Shown here: positions 8,720-16,667 of the stretch, piece by piece
Layout of the letters: every line of letters begins with the position of its first letter
Numbering within the stretch: position 1 is the first letter of the stretch
Source of the DNA: an uncultured Kiloniellales bacterium
GTDB taxonomy: Bacteria > Pseudomonadota > Alphaproteobacteria > Kiloniellales > JAKSDN01
Assembly (NCBI GenBank): GCA_947258885.1
Contig: CAMYKD010000049.1
Span: forward strand, 1 to 34,241
DNA length: 34,241 bases
Reading direction: 5' to 3'
Made by a program: the position numbers and the translations under genes
Notes under the pieces: generated by a model
The model's input: only the letters and a program-made list of their open reading frames with translations
The model's database searches: none
Told to the model about the DNA's origin: nothing

Positions 8720-10345
8720 TTGATTGGGTCGGGTCAGGTGATTTCGCACGACAACTCCACTCGACGAGAGGCGGTCTCCCCTCGTCCCTACCGTCTGACG
8801 CGAAATTTCGCGATCGGCGCCATGCTTGTGATGTTCGTTGCCGCGGCGGGCCTCGTACAGGTGCACCGAAGCCATGCCATCGACCAAATCCGAACGATGG
8901 CCGAGCAGAACAACGCCACCCTGACCCAGGCGGTCGCCAACGGCCTGTGGCCTGAATACGCGTCGTTCATCGCGTCGGCCCGGCAGCTCGGGGCCGAGGC
9001 GCTGCGCCGCGATCCGCGAACGGCGGCGCTGAAGCGCGAGGTGACGACGCTTCTGCGGGGCACCGTGGTCCTGAAGGTCAAACTCTATGACGCCCGGGGA
9101 TTCACGGTGTTCTCGACCGACACGGCCCAGATCGGCGGCGACTACAGCGCCAACCCGCGCTTCCTCTCGGCGCGCGGCGGCGAAATCTTCAGCAACCTGT
9201 CCTTTCGCGAGCGGTTCGACGCGGCGGACGGCGCAAGGACGAACCGTTGGGTGCTGTCGAGCTACGTCCCGGTCCGGCTGTCCGGCGGCGCCGGCGAGGT
9301 CGTGGGCGTCGCCGAGATCTACAGCGATGTGACCGATGTCCACGGCTATATCCGGTATGTCGAGCTGGTCGAAACGCTGCTGGTCGGCGGCGCGTTTTTC
9401 GTCGTGTTCCTGCTCCTGCTCTGGGTGGTCTGGCGGGCCGACCTGAAGATCCGTTGGCAGCACACCGAAAACCTGGAGCTCGCCGCGAGTAAGGCGCGTG
9501 CGGAATCGGCCCACCGGGCCAAATCCGAGTTCCTGAGCAACATGAGCCACGAGCTGCGGACGCCGCTCAATGCGATCATCGGTTTCTCCGAGGCGATCCG
9601 GACCGGCGTCTACGGGCCGGCCGGCGACCCGCGCTATGTCGAATACGCCCACGACATCCACAACTCGGGCCAGCACCTGCTGAACATCATCAACGACGTG
9701 CTCGATCTGGCCTGGGCGGAATCGGGCAAGATGCCAGCTGCACACGACCCGGTGGACATCGTCGAAACGGCCCGCGGCGCGGTCAGTTTGCTCCGTCGGG
9801 AGGCAGAATCGGCCCAGATCGAGTTGAGCTTAGACGCGTTTGAGAGCAGCTGCACGATCGAGACGGACGGCAGCAAGGTTCGCCAGATCCTTCTCAACCT
9901 GCTCGCCAACAGCCTCAAGTTCACCCCGGCCGGCGGTTCGGTCGACCTGACGGTCGCGCGCGATCCGCGTGCCGGGATGGTCCAGCTGAGCGTGTCCGAC
10001 ACCGGCATCGGAATGCGTCGCGAGGACATCCCCCTCGCCCTGGCGCCCTTCAGCCAGATCGACGGCTCTTTGTCCCGCGAATACGAAGGTACAGGTCTCG
10101 GCCTGCCGTTGTCGATGAAGCTCGCCCGGTTGCTCGGCGGCGATCTGGAGCTCGAATCCGCGCCCGGCGTCGGCACCAGGGTTACCTTCACGCTTCCGGA
10201 TCGCGCGCCGCCCCGCGAGGCGGCAAACGAGAACGCGGACACCAAGGGCGAGGACGAGGCCACGTCCGACCGGCGCAACACAACCGAAACCCGCGCCGCC
10301 GGGGCGGCCTCCGGCAGACACGGATCCGCCGACCGGACTATCTGA
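8720..10345 (+). CDS. Membrane sensor histidine kinase (HisKA/HATPase)
   Basis: 541-residue orphan sensor kinase that should autophosphorylate on a histidine and pass phosphate to an unidentified response regulator. None is encoded next to it. Order of parts: a membrane helix at about residues 31-50, a periplasmic sensor region of about 160 residues (ARGFTVFSTDTAQIGG), a second helix near 220-238, then a HisKA domain with NMSHELRTPLN (His277), an N-box (NLLANSLKF), a G1 box (SDTGIGM), an F-box (PFSQIDGS) and a G2 box (GTGLGL). The start is uncertain: TTG at 8720 or GTG at 8738, neither with a clear ribosome site. It is closely related to the next kinase, so the pair probably arose by tandem duplication. 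The last 40 residues are hydrophilic and low complexity. Confidence 0.88.
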   Translation: MIGSGQVISHDNSTRREAVSPRPYRLTRNFAIGAMLVMFVAAAGLVQVHRSHAIDQIRTMAEQNNATLTQAVANGLWPEYASFIASARQLGAEALRRDPRTAALKREVTTLLRGTVVLKVKLYDARGFTVFSTDTAQIGGDYSANPRFLSARGGEIFSNLSFRERFDAADGARTNRWVLSSYVPVRLSGGAGEVVGVAEIYSDVTDVHGYIRYVELVETLLVGGAFFVVFLLLLWVVWRADLKIRWQHTENLELAASKARAESAHRAKSEFLSNMSHELRTPLNAIIGFSEAIRTGVYGPAGDPRYVEYAHDIHNSGQHLLNIINDVLDLAWAESGKMPAAHDPVDIVETARGAVSLLRREAESAQIELSLDAFESSCTIETDGSKVRQILLNLLANSLKFTPAGGSVDLTVARDPRAGMVQLSVSDTGIGMRREDIPLALAPFSQIDGSLSREYEGTGLGLPLSMKLARLLGGDLELESAPGVGTRVTFTLPDRAPPREAANENADTKGEDEATSDRRNTTETRAAGAASGRHGSADRTI

Positions 10346-10498
10346 CGTCACCGGAAAATAATTATACAAGATATTTTATATAAAATTGAGCTTAAAGCAC
10401 GATATATTCTTTCACGATTATTAAACAACACGTCGAGAATAATAACCACACTCAAAAGAAGTGTGTTTCGGTATAAGACGTGATTGGGGGCGATCGAC
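10346..10498. promoter_or_regulatory. AT-rich upstream region of second histidine kinase
   Basis: AT-rich stretch (especially 10355-10440) before the second kinase, echoing the one before its paralogue. A small hairpin CACACT/AGTGTG lies near 10447-10465. GGGGGCG at 10485-10491 is a reasonable ribosome site for the ATG at 10499. Promoter content is inferred from base composition and position. Confidence 0.45.
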
Positions 10499-11240
10499 AT
10501 GATCGATTCATCGTTGCTGAGCGGCTACCGCCTGACCCGGAATTTTGCGATCGGCGCGCTCGTCGTGACCGTGCTCGCCGCCGTCGTGTCGGTTCAAGCC
10601 CATCGCCACCTGCTGACCAGCCAGCTCCTCGAGACGATCGAGCGGTCTGCCGCCGTGCAGGCCCGGACGATCGCCGACAGCCCCTGGCCGAGGTTCGCGT
10701 ATTTCATCCACTCGGCAGAGCGCCTCGAGGCGGCCGAGATCCGCTCGTACTGGCAGACCGAGGACCTGCGACGGGACATCGGCGATCTTCTTGCCGGGAC
10801 CAAGGTTCTGAATGTCAGGCTCCACGATGCGAGGGGGCGCACGGTCTTCTCGACCGACGAGGCCGAGATCGGCGGTAACCGGAGCGCCGACCCCGGGCTC
10901 CGGGCCGCCCTCGCCGGCGATAACGCGAGCCGGCTGGCCTTAGCCGAGGGCTGGGTGCTGTCCAGCTACGTGCCGCTGCGGTCTCCGGACACCGATGGTG
11001 TGGCAGGGGTCGTCGAGGTCCACAGCGACGTCTCGGACTTGGAGCCCTACCTGGCGCAGGCGGGGACCGGCGGGACCGGCCTCATCGTCGGCGCCTCTGC
11101 AATCGTGTTCGTCCTGCTGCTCGCCATGGTCTGGCTAGAGCGTAATCCGTTGAGCTTGAATCGGATTTCTTGAAGAGGGGCTTTACGCGGCTCGGGGACG
11201 TGTGATTCAAGGGCTGTCGAAACCTTTTCAGGAGGGATCG

Positions 11241-12209
11241 ATGGGCAAGCCCTATTCGGAAGATCTTCGCCTTCGTGTGATCGGGATCTTCGCCTTCGTG
11301 TGATCGGCGCGGTTGAAGATGAGCAGATGAGCCGTCGGGGAGCGGCGGCACGCTTTGGGGTGGGCGTGAGCACGGCGATCAACTGGGTTCGGGACTGGCG
11401 GGCCGAGGGGCGCACGAAAGCGCGGGCGATGGGCGGAGATACTCGCTCGAAGCTGACCGGGCAGCGCGCCGTGGTGCTCGAGTTGATCGAGGAGCAGCCT
11501 GACCTGACGCTTGAGGAGGTACGCTCGGTATTGGCCGAACAGGGCGTTGATGTCGGCTATGGCACGGTCTGGCGTTTCTTCGACAAGGAAGGCATCAGCC
11601 TTAAAAAAAACCGTGCACGCCAGCGAACAGGATCGCCCTGACGTCGTCGAAGCCCGCGCCCGTTGGCGCCATGGGCAAGCCGGTCTGGCGCCCGAGCGCC
11701 TGGTCTTCATCGATGAGACCTGGACCAAGACCAACATGACCCGCAGCCACGGGCGCTGCGCGCGGGGCAAGCGTCTGGCCGGCAAGGCCCCCTTCGGCCA
11801 TTGGCACACATCGACCTTCATCGCCGCCTTGCGCGTCAACGGCATCGAGGCCCCGGCGGTGATCGACGGCCCGGTCAACGGCCTCATCTTCCAAGCCTAT
11901 GTCGAGCAGATCCTCGCCCCGGCCTTGAAGCCCGGTGACATCGTGATCATGGACAACCTGTCCAGCCACAAACGCCAAGCCGTGCGAACCGCCATCGAAG
12001 CCCGCGGCGCCGAACTCCGCTTCCTGCCGCCCTACAGCCCCGACCTGAACCCCATCGAGCAGGCCTTCGCTAAGCTCAAGACGCTCCTGCGAAAAGCCCA
12101 AGCACGAACCCGCGACGCGCTCTGGAAACGCATCGGAGCCCTGCTCGACGAATTCTCACAGCAAGAATGCCAAAACTACTTCATCAATGCAGGATATGCT
12201 CAATCCTGA
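11241..12209 (+). pseudogene. IS630-family transposase, frameshifted
   Basis: DDE transposase of the IS630 family. The natural start is the ATG at 11241 (GGAGGG at 11231-11236 upstream). A 23-bp tandem duplication (11262-11284 and 11285-11307) then pushes the frame into a TGA at 11301-11303 after 20 codons. Deleting one copy restores a continuous N-terminus with a helix-turn-helix (SRRGAAARFGVGVSTAINWV). A second frame change lies at eight adenines (11603-11610). It may be programmed slippage, known in this family, or a one-base gain. The C-terminal half carries the catalytic triad in [14 protein letters not shown] and PDLNPIEQ and ends at 12209. With the duplication, full-length transposase is unlikely to be made from the normal start. 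A restart at GTG 11300 is possible. Confidence 0.88.
11262..11307 (+). repeat. 23-bp tandem duplication in transposase
   Basis: Two perfect adjacent copies of GATCTTCGCCTTCGTGTGAT plus CGG, at 11262-11284 and 11285-11307. Because 23 is not a multiple of three, the duplication shifts the transposase frame and creates an early stop. Confidence 0.95.
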
Positions 12210-13087
12210 GCGGATAACGCTCTAGCCGAGCGGCGGCTCCATCGCCGGCAGGAGGCGGGTCTCGGCCGCGCGGCCGAACCGGCCGGTACCCCCTCCGCCG
12301 ACCAGCCGAAGCTGGAACTGATGGGCCATCTGAGCCACGAGATCCGCACCCCGCTGAATACCATCCTGGGCTTCGCCGAGACAATCAAGGACGGCCTCTT
12401 CGGACCGCTCGGCAACGCCCGCTATGTCGAATATTCCAACGACATCTATGATTCCGGCCAGCACCTGCTGAAGATCGTCAACGATGCGCTCGACATTGCC
12501 GATCTCGAGTCCGGCCGGCTGAAGGCCGACAACGGTCCCGTCGACCTCCTGGAGACGGCGCGCGCCGCGATCGGGTCGCTCGGCGACCAGGCGGAGGCCG
12601 CGAGGGTCGAGGTCCGCCTCGAGGCGCCGGCGGACATCGGCCGGATCGTCAGCGACAGAGAACGGATCCGCCAAGTGCTGGTCAATCTCCTGTCAAACGG
12701 CCTGAAGTTCACGCCGCCCGGCGGCAGCGTGACGCTCGCCATGGAGCGGGCCGCGCCCGCGGGGGCGGTACGATTCTGCGTCTCGGACACCGGCATCGGC
12801 ATGAAGCACGACGAGATACCTTTCGCCCTGTCGCCCTTCAGCCAGATCGACGTGTCGATCACGAACAAGCGGCCGGGCAGCGGGCTCGGCCTGCCCCTGT
12901 CGCGCAAGGTGGTCGAGCTGCTGGGCGGCAAACTAGAACTCGAGTCCGAGCTGGGCATCGGCACCACGGTGACCTTCACCCTGCCCGACCGCGCCGAGGC
13001 CGCCGCCGAGTTCGCCGCGGCCAGTGCCGCGTGACGACCCGCGGCCGCGCGCCCTGAAGCGGCTTGATTTCCGGACCGGCGTCCCCA

Positions 13088-13126
13088 GTTTCTTGCTTGC
13101 CGCGCAAGGCAAAGCAAGCAAGAAAC
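13088..13126. promoter_or_regulatory. 13-bp perfect hairpin upstream of bcp
   Basis: GTTTCTTGCTTGC (13088-13100) pairs perfectly with GCAAGCAAGAAAC (13114-13126) around a 13-base loop. It ends directly before the AGAAGGA ribosome site of bcp and 17 bases before its ATG. There is no U-tract, so it is not a standard terminator. It could end transcription of the kinase pair in a rho-linked way or act in the bcp leader. Function is inferred from position. Confidence 0.6.
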
Positions 13127-13143
13127 AGAAGGACACCGGACCC

Positions 13144-13608
13144 ATGACCGCAGCCATCGGCGCGCCCGCCCCCGATTTCACGATGCCGACCGACGGCGGC
13201 GGCAGCATCTCGCTGTCGAGGCTGAAGGGCCGCAAGGTCGTGCTCTACTTCTATCCCAAGGACGACACGCCGGGCTGCACCAAGGAGGCCTGCGGCTTCC
13301 GCGACGCGCTGCCGGACTTCTCGGCGGCCGAGGCGGCGGTGATCGGCGTTTCCAAGGACAGCGTGGCCAAGCACGACAAGTTCAAGGCCAAGTACGGCCT
13401 GCCCTTCGCCCTCGCCTCGGACACCGACGGCAAGGTCTGCGAGGCCTACGGGACGTGGATCGAGAAGTCGATGTACGGCAGGAAATACATGGGCATCGAC
13501 CGCGCCACCTTCCTGATCGACGAGACCGGCGTGCTGCGCGCGGAATGGCGCAAGGTCAAGGTGCCCGGCCACGTCGAAGCGGTGCTCGAGGCGGCCAAGG
13601 TGCTGTAG
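13144..13608 (+). CDS. bcp: Thioredoxin-dependent peroxiredoxin, BCP type
   Basis: 154-residue cytoplasmic peroxidase that reduces hydrogen peroxide and organic hydroperoxides using thioredoxin. The peroxidatic cysteine is Cys45 in DDTPGCTKEACGF and the resolving cysteine is Cys50, the same positions as in E. coli Bcp. The thioredoxin fold is complete, with VVLYFYPKD before the active site and GIDRATFLID towards the end. The ATG at 13144 is chosen because AGAAGGA at 13127-13133 sits 10 bases upstream and the protein then begins in the family's usual way (IGAPAPDF). The longer open frame upstream has no protein character. A perfect hairpin lies between the kinase remnant and the ribosome site, and another GC hairpin follows the stop codon. 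Confidence 0.96.
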   Translation: MTAAIGAPAPDFTMPTDGGGSISLSRLKGRKVVLYFYPKDDTPGCTKEACGFRDALPDFSAAEAAVIGVSKDSVAKHDKFKAKYGLPFALASDTDGKVCEAYGTWIEKSMYGRKYMGIDRATFLIDETGVLRAEWRKVKVPGHVEAVLEAAKVL

Positions 13609-13625
13609 CGGGCGCGGCGCGCCCG
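13609..13625 (+). terminator. GC hairpin directly after bcp
   Basis: CGGGCGC and GCGCCCG form a 7-bp stem around a 3-base loop, starting at the base after the bcp stop codon. No U-tract follows, so it is a weak candidate for transcript ending or 3'-end protection. Confidence 0.4.
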
Positions 13626-13790
13626 GTCAGGCTCGGGCGTAGCGGCCCACAATGGAACAAGCGGATACAGGTGTCGACCAGACCCACGGCACCGACCCGA
13701 ATTCTCCCGACAGATCGCAATTTCGCTGACTTTTTATGCCAATTCGCATATAAGAATCAATATCTTGCGGCGATGTTGGGGGGCTCGGCT

Positions 13791-14001
13791 ATGGCGTACC
13801 GGATGGGTGAGGCAAAATCGGAGCCTCTTCGGGTGGATTTCGACCGCCGCCCGAAGCCGGAATTCCACGGCAGCAAGATCACTTCGGATGCCGGCTTTCC
13901 AGCCTATCGCGAACGGGATCACGCGCTTGGGCCGACCGGCATGGCCGGATCGATCCTGAGCGAGGCGCCACGCGGCAAGAATATCCGGCACCTGGTCGCG
14001 T
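13791..14001 (+). pseudogene. IS1380-family transposase remnant
   Basis: The translated frame from ATG 13791 contains PLRVDFDRRPKPEFHGSKIT followed by SDAGFPAYRERDHALG and GKNIRHLV, which is the conserved start of IS1380-family transposases. Similarity ends near 14001, after about 70 residues of a protein that is normally over 400 residues, so only the 5' end remains. AT-rich sequence just upstream (about 13729-13770) may be part of the element's left end. The remnant lies between bcp and the glycosyltransferase, where housekeeping gives way to accessory genes. Confidence 0.75.
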
Positions 14002-14248
14002 TTCCTGGCTTCCTGGAGACGGGAGCCCAGCTTGAAGCCACACCATACGGTGCCGATGGTGGCGGCCGGAACCGGGGGTTTCTGGACGGAAGAGCCGGAC
14101 ATACCGAGCCCCGATCCCAATCGAATACGATGGCTCGACGACCTGGCGCGCCGGGAATGACAGACCGAACCTCGCGCAAGCGGGGCGAGCCCATCGCCGG
14201 GCACCGGCCCGTGGCCGCCGTCGCCCCCCCCGGCCGTCGAAGCCCGTC
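14002..14248. other. Sequence between IS1380 remnant and glycosyltransferase
   Basis: No complete gene is seen. One plus-strand frame ends at a TGA near 14158-14160 and carries a protein-like tail (FWTEEPDIPSPDPNRIRW, then LDDLARRE) that I do not recognise. It could be the end of a gene whose front was lost when the IS1380 element was inserted or deleted. The promoter for the glycosyltransferase pair may lie here, but no clear elements were found. Confidence 0.4.
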
Positions 14249-15286
14249 ATGAAGATCCTCTACATCGGCAACGTCCAGGGGTTCGGCAATGCGGAGCGGT
14301 TCTATCTGATCCCGCAGAAGCTGGTGAACGGCTTCACGCGCAACGATCACAACGTCTATCCCTTCAACGACCGGGACTACGCGCGCAGCAGCACGCTCTT
14401 CGGCTCCCGCAAGTTCGGCATCGTCCCGTTGAACCGGAAGGTCCTCGAGGTCAGCGCCGATTTTCGGCCCGACTTGGTGCTCCTGGGCCACTGCGAAATG
14501 ATCTGGAACCGGAGCCTCGAGCAGATGCGGCGGCTCTGCCCCGGGGTCAAGATCGTCTACCGGAACGTGGACCCCCTGAACGACGCCGGCAACGTCGAGG
14601 ATATCGAGCGCCGCGCCGGGGTCGTCGACGGTATTTTCCTGACCACGGCGGGCGCGCGCCTGAAGCGCTTCGCCAGGCCGGAGACCTTCGTGGCCTTCAT
14701 GCCGAATCCGATCGACCCCAGCATCGAGACCGGCCGCAGTTTCGCCGCCGCCGATCACCGTTTCGATTTGTTCTTCGCCGGCGGCCGGGTGGGCCGGGCC
14801 GATGTGCGCGGCGCCCGCATCCGGCGCATCGTGCACGAACTGCCCGAGCTCCGGTTCGCCCTCCACGGCGCCGGCTTCAACCAGGATTACGTTTTCGGAC
14901 AGCACTATCTCGACCGCTTGGCGCAAACCAAGATGGGCCTCAGCTTGAGCAAGTCGAACGACGATTATTTCTATGCCTCCGACCGCATGGCGCAGTACCT
15001 GGGCAATGGCCTCCTGACCTTCCTGCAACGCGGCGCCGGCTTCGAAGAGCTCTTCGAGGAAGACGATATCGCCTATTACCGGGATGACGATGAACTGCTG
15101 CGCAAACTGCGGCATTTCCAGTCGGAGGACGCGGCGTGGCGCCACGTGGCCGAGCGCGGCTGGCGCAAGGCCCATGCCGTCTTCGACTGCAAGCTGGTCG
15201 CCCGATACATGCTCGAGACGATCTTCGAGCTGCCGCTCTCCCATGCCTACCGCTGGCCCACCGAAGTGCACCGCGTGACCGTGTGA
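14249..15286 (+). CDS. CgeB-like glycosyltransferase
   Basis: 345-residue cytoplasmic protein that looks like a two-domain GT-B glycosyltransferase of the CgeB/Glyco_trans_1_2 type. It should transfer a sugar from a nucleotide donor, but donor and acceptor cannot be told. The N-terminal half begins MKILYIGNVQGFGNAERF and contains FRPDLVLLGH. The C-terminal half has GLSLSKSNDDYFYASDRMAQ, then GAGFEELFEEDDIAYY and a closing helical region, typical of the donor-binding half of CgeB-like proteins. Its TGA overlaps the ATG of the O-antigen-ligase-like gene by one base, so the two are probably translated together in surface polysaccharide synthesis. The ATG at 14249 begins directly at the first beta strand. 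Confidence 0.8.
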   Translation: MKILYIGNVQGFGNAERFYLIPQKLVNGFTRNDHNVYPFNDRDYARSSTLFGSRKFGIVPLNRKVLEVSADFRPDLVLLGHCEMIWNRSLEQMRRLCPGVKIVYRNVDPLNDAGNVEDIERRAGVVDGIFLTTAGARLKRFARPETFVAFMPNPIDPSIETGRSFAAADHRFDLFFAGGRVGRADVRGARIRRIVHELPELRFALHGAGFNQDYVFGQHYLDRLAQTKMGLSLSKSNDDYFYASDRMAQYLGNGLLTFLQRGAGFEELFEEDDIAYYRDDDELLRKLRHFQSEDAAWRHVAERGWRKAHAVFDCKLVARYMLETIFELPLSHAYRWPTEVHRVTV

Positions 15287-16497
15287 TGACGGCTTTCAAC
15301 GGTCTGCGGAGGTTGGGCGAGCGGTTCCGCGGCCTGGTTGTTCGGAACCGGGTCGCCGAGATCATGTTCTACGTCTTGATCGCGTCCTTTTTCCTCCTGG
15401 AGACCCGCCTGCATCGCAATTTGTTCTACCTGTTTCTGCCGGTCTTCATCGCCTGGCTCGCGCGCCGCGAGATCTGGCAGCGCCTCGGTCGGTCGCGCCT
15501 CTGCGGGCTCGTGCTGCTCTACCTGGGCTATTTCTGGGTCTCGCAATTCTGGTCCTCGGACTACGACCTCGAAGACTTCATGAATGCGACCCGGATCTTC
15601 CTGTTCATCGTGATCTTCCTGGCGGTCGGCATCACGCTTTTCGAGCAGGTGCCGGCGGCCGTCGCGAAGCTCTCGACGGTGACCTTCGTCGTGGCCGCGG
15701 TGACGGCTGGCATGGCGCTCGTCCTGTTTCTCGCGACGAGTGCCCCGCTTCACGACCGCTTCGAGGGCTTCGGCCGGGCCGGCCACCCGATTCTCGGCGC
15801 CCACCTCTACGCCGCCGCGCTTCTGGTTGTGGTGGCCTACCTCCTGCCGCGGGTGGAGAGCCTGTCGCTGCGTCTGCTTTATGAGTCGGCCGTCGTGCTT
15901 TTCGCGCTCGTGATCGGGCTCAGCCTCAGCCGCGGACCGATCCTGGCGGTGGCTCTGACGATCGTCGTCATGGCGCTCCTGAGAGGCAATGTCTGGATCT
16001 ACCTTTCGGCGGGACTGCTGCTGGTCACCATCCCCGTGGTCTACGCCCTCTTCGGGCTTGATCTCGGCGATCTCGTCTCGCGCGGCGCGAGCAGCCGTCC
16101 GGCGCTCTGGTCGGCGGCCTGGGACCTCGTTGGCGAGGCGCCGCTGTTCGGTCACGGCCTGATGGCCGAGGTCGCGTTCCGGAACGAGGCGGGCATCCCC
16201 TACCGCTCGCCGCACAACATCCTGTTGGCCAATCTCGTGCACGGCGGCGGCGTAGCGCTCGCCCTCGTCCTGGCGATCTATGCCTTGGCGTTTGCCGCCG
16301 TGTTGCGGCGGATACGCCGGCCCGAAGTCTTCCTCGCCGGCGCCCTGCTGCTGTTCGGATTTCTCGCCGGCCAGACCGACTACCGGCTGTTCTACGTGAA
16401 CCTCAATCCCGAGTGGCTGACCTTCTGGCTGCCGCTCGCGATCCTGGGCCGTACCGACCTCTCCAAGCCCGACACGCCCGCTTCGGGACAACCATGA
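15286..16497 (+). CDS. O-antigen ligase / Wzy-type polytopic membrane protein
   Basis: 403-residue inner-membrane protein with about ten to twelve hydrophobic segments. Proteins of the Wzy_C/O-antigen ligase superfamily join polysaccharide from a lipid carrier to lipid A core, or polymerise repeat units. The superfamily marks seen are GLSLSRGPILA before a hydrophobic pair, and the large periplasmic loop with ASSRPALWSAAWDLVGEAPL and SPHNILLANLVHGGG. The conserved arginine of SRG and the histidine of SPHN are present. The start overlaps the glycosyltransferase stop (TGATG), which suggests translational coupling. Ligase cannot be separated from polymerase on sequence alone. The protein ends in a short hydrophilic tail. 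Confidence 0.85.
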   Translation: MTAFNGLRRLGERFRGLVVRNRVAEIMFYVLIASFFLLETRLHRNLFYLFLPVFIAWLARREIWQRLGRSRLCGLVLLYLGYFWVSQFWSSDYDLEDFMNATRIFLFIVIFLAVGITLFEQVPAAVAKLSTVTFVVAAVTAGMALVLFLATSAPLHDRFEGFGRAGHPILGAHLYAAALLVVVAYLLPRVESLSLRLLYESAVVLFALVIGLSLSRGPILAVALTIVVMALLRGNVWIYLSAGLLLVTIPVVYALFGLDLGDLVSRGASSRPALWSAAWDLVGEAPLFGHGLMAEVAFRNEAGIPYRSPHNILLANLVHGGGVALALVLAIYALAFAAVLRRIRRPEVFLAGALLLFGFLAGQTDYRLFYVNLNPEWLTFWLPLAILGRTDLSKPDTPASGQP

Positions 16498-16553
16498 TCG
16501 GGCCGTTTCGCTTCATCTCGAGAGACAGGCTGCGGCCGGGCACTTCGGGAGAT

Positions 16554-16667
16554 TGAGTCAGACAGGGCCCAATTCCGCCGATTCTGCAGCAGCGCGAGGA
16601 ATTGGAGTCGGACCCTATTTAATTCCAATGGAACAGGCCCGCTAAATCGAGTCTGACCCCAATTCCA
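16554..16667. repeat. Three GAGTC...AATTCC repeat units
   Basis: Three related units lie at 16555-16576, 16605-16626 and 16649-16666. Each has GAGTC followed by A, G or T, then GAC, a short C-rich stretch and AATTCC. Between them AATTCC also occurs as its complement GGAATT, so parts can fold on themselves. Such GGAATTGGGGTCAGACTC-like strings are common dispersed repeats in proteobacteria and are often linked with REP-associated transposases. That link is general knowledge and was not tested here. The last unit runs into the 3' end of the acetyltransferase gene. Confidence 0.7.

Larger units (their letters stand above)
11138..12222 (+). mobile_element. IS630-family insertion sequence, 1085 bp
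   Basis: The element starts GAGCGTAATCCG and ends with CGGATAACGCTC, an imperfect terminal inverted repeat matching at 11 of the outer 12 positions. It is flanked on both sides by TA, which is the target and duplication of the IS630/Tc1-mariner superfamily. Inside is one transposase gene on the plus strand with a DDE catalytic signature. The insertion site lies within a histidine kinase gene that is restored in frame when the element is removed, so the ends are well fixed. Confidence 0.93.
10499..13034 (+). pseudogene. Sensor histidine kinase interrupted by IS630-type element
   Basis: The kinase is in two pieces, 10499-11137 and 12225-13034, separated by an insertion sequence. Removing 11138-12222 and one copy of the TA at 11136-11137/12223-12224 joins the frames exactly and gives a 482-residue kinase. 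Its order is: membrane helix with NFAIGALVVTVLAAVVSV, periplasmic sensor with ARGRTVFSTDEAEIGG, second helix, HisKA with HLSHEIRTPLN (His251), then N, G1, F and G2 boxes. It is clearly paralogous to the preceding kinase. As it stands the 5' piece gives a sensor with both membrane helices and a short IS-encoded tail ending at 11173. The 3' piece (ATG at 12321) would give a soluble HisKA/HATPase fragment with no obvious ribosome site. The break falls between the second helix and the catalytic domains. Confidence 0.93.

Noticed and set aside
13919-15271. Long minus-strand open frame (450 codons)
   Set aside because: Antisense to the glycosyltransferase gene. Composition follows third-position GC of the true frame.
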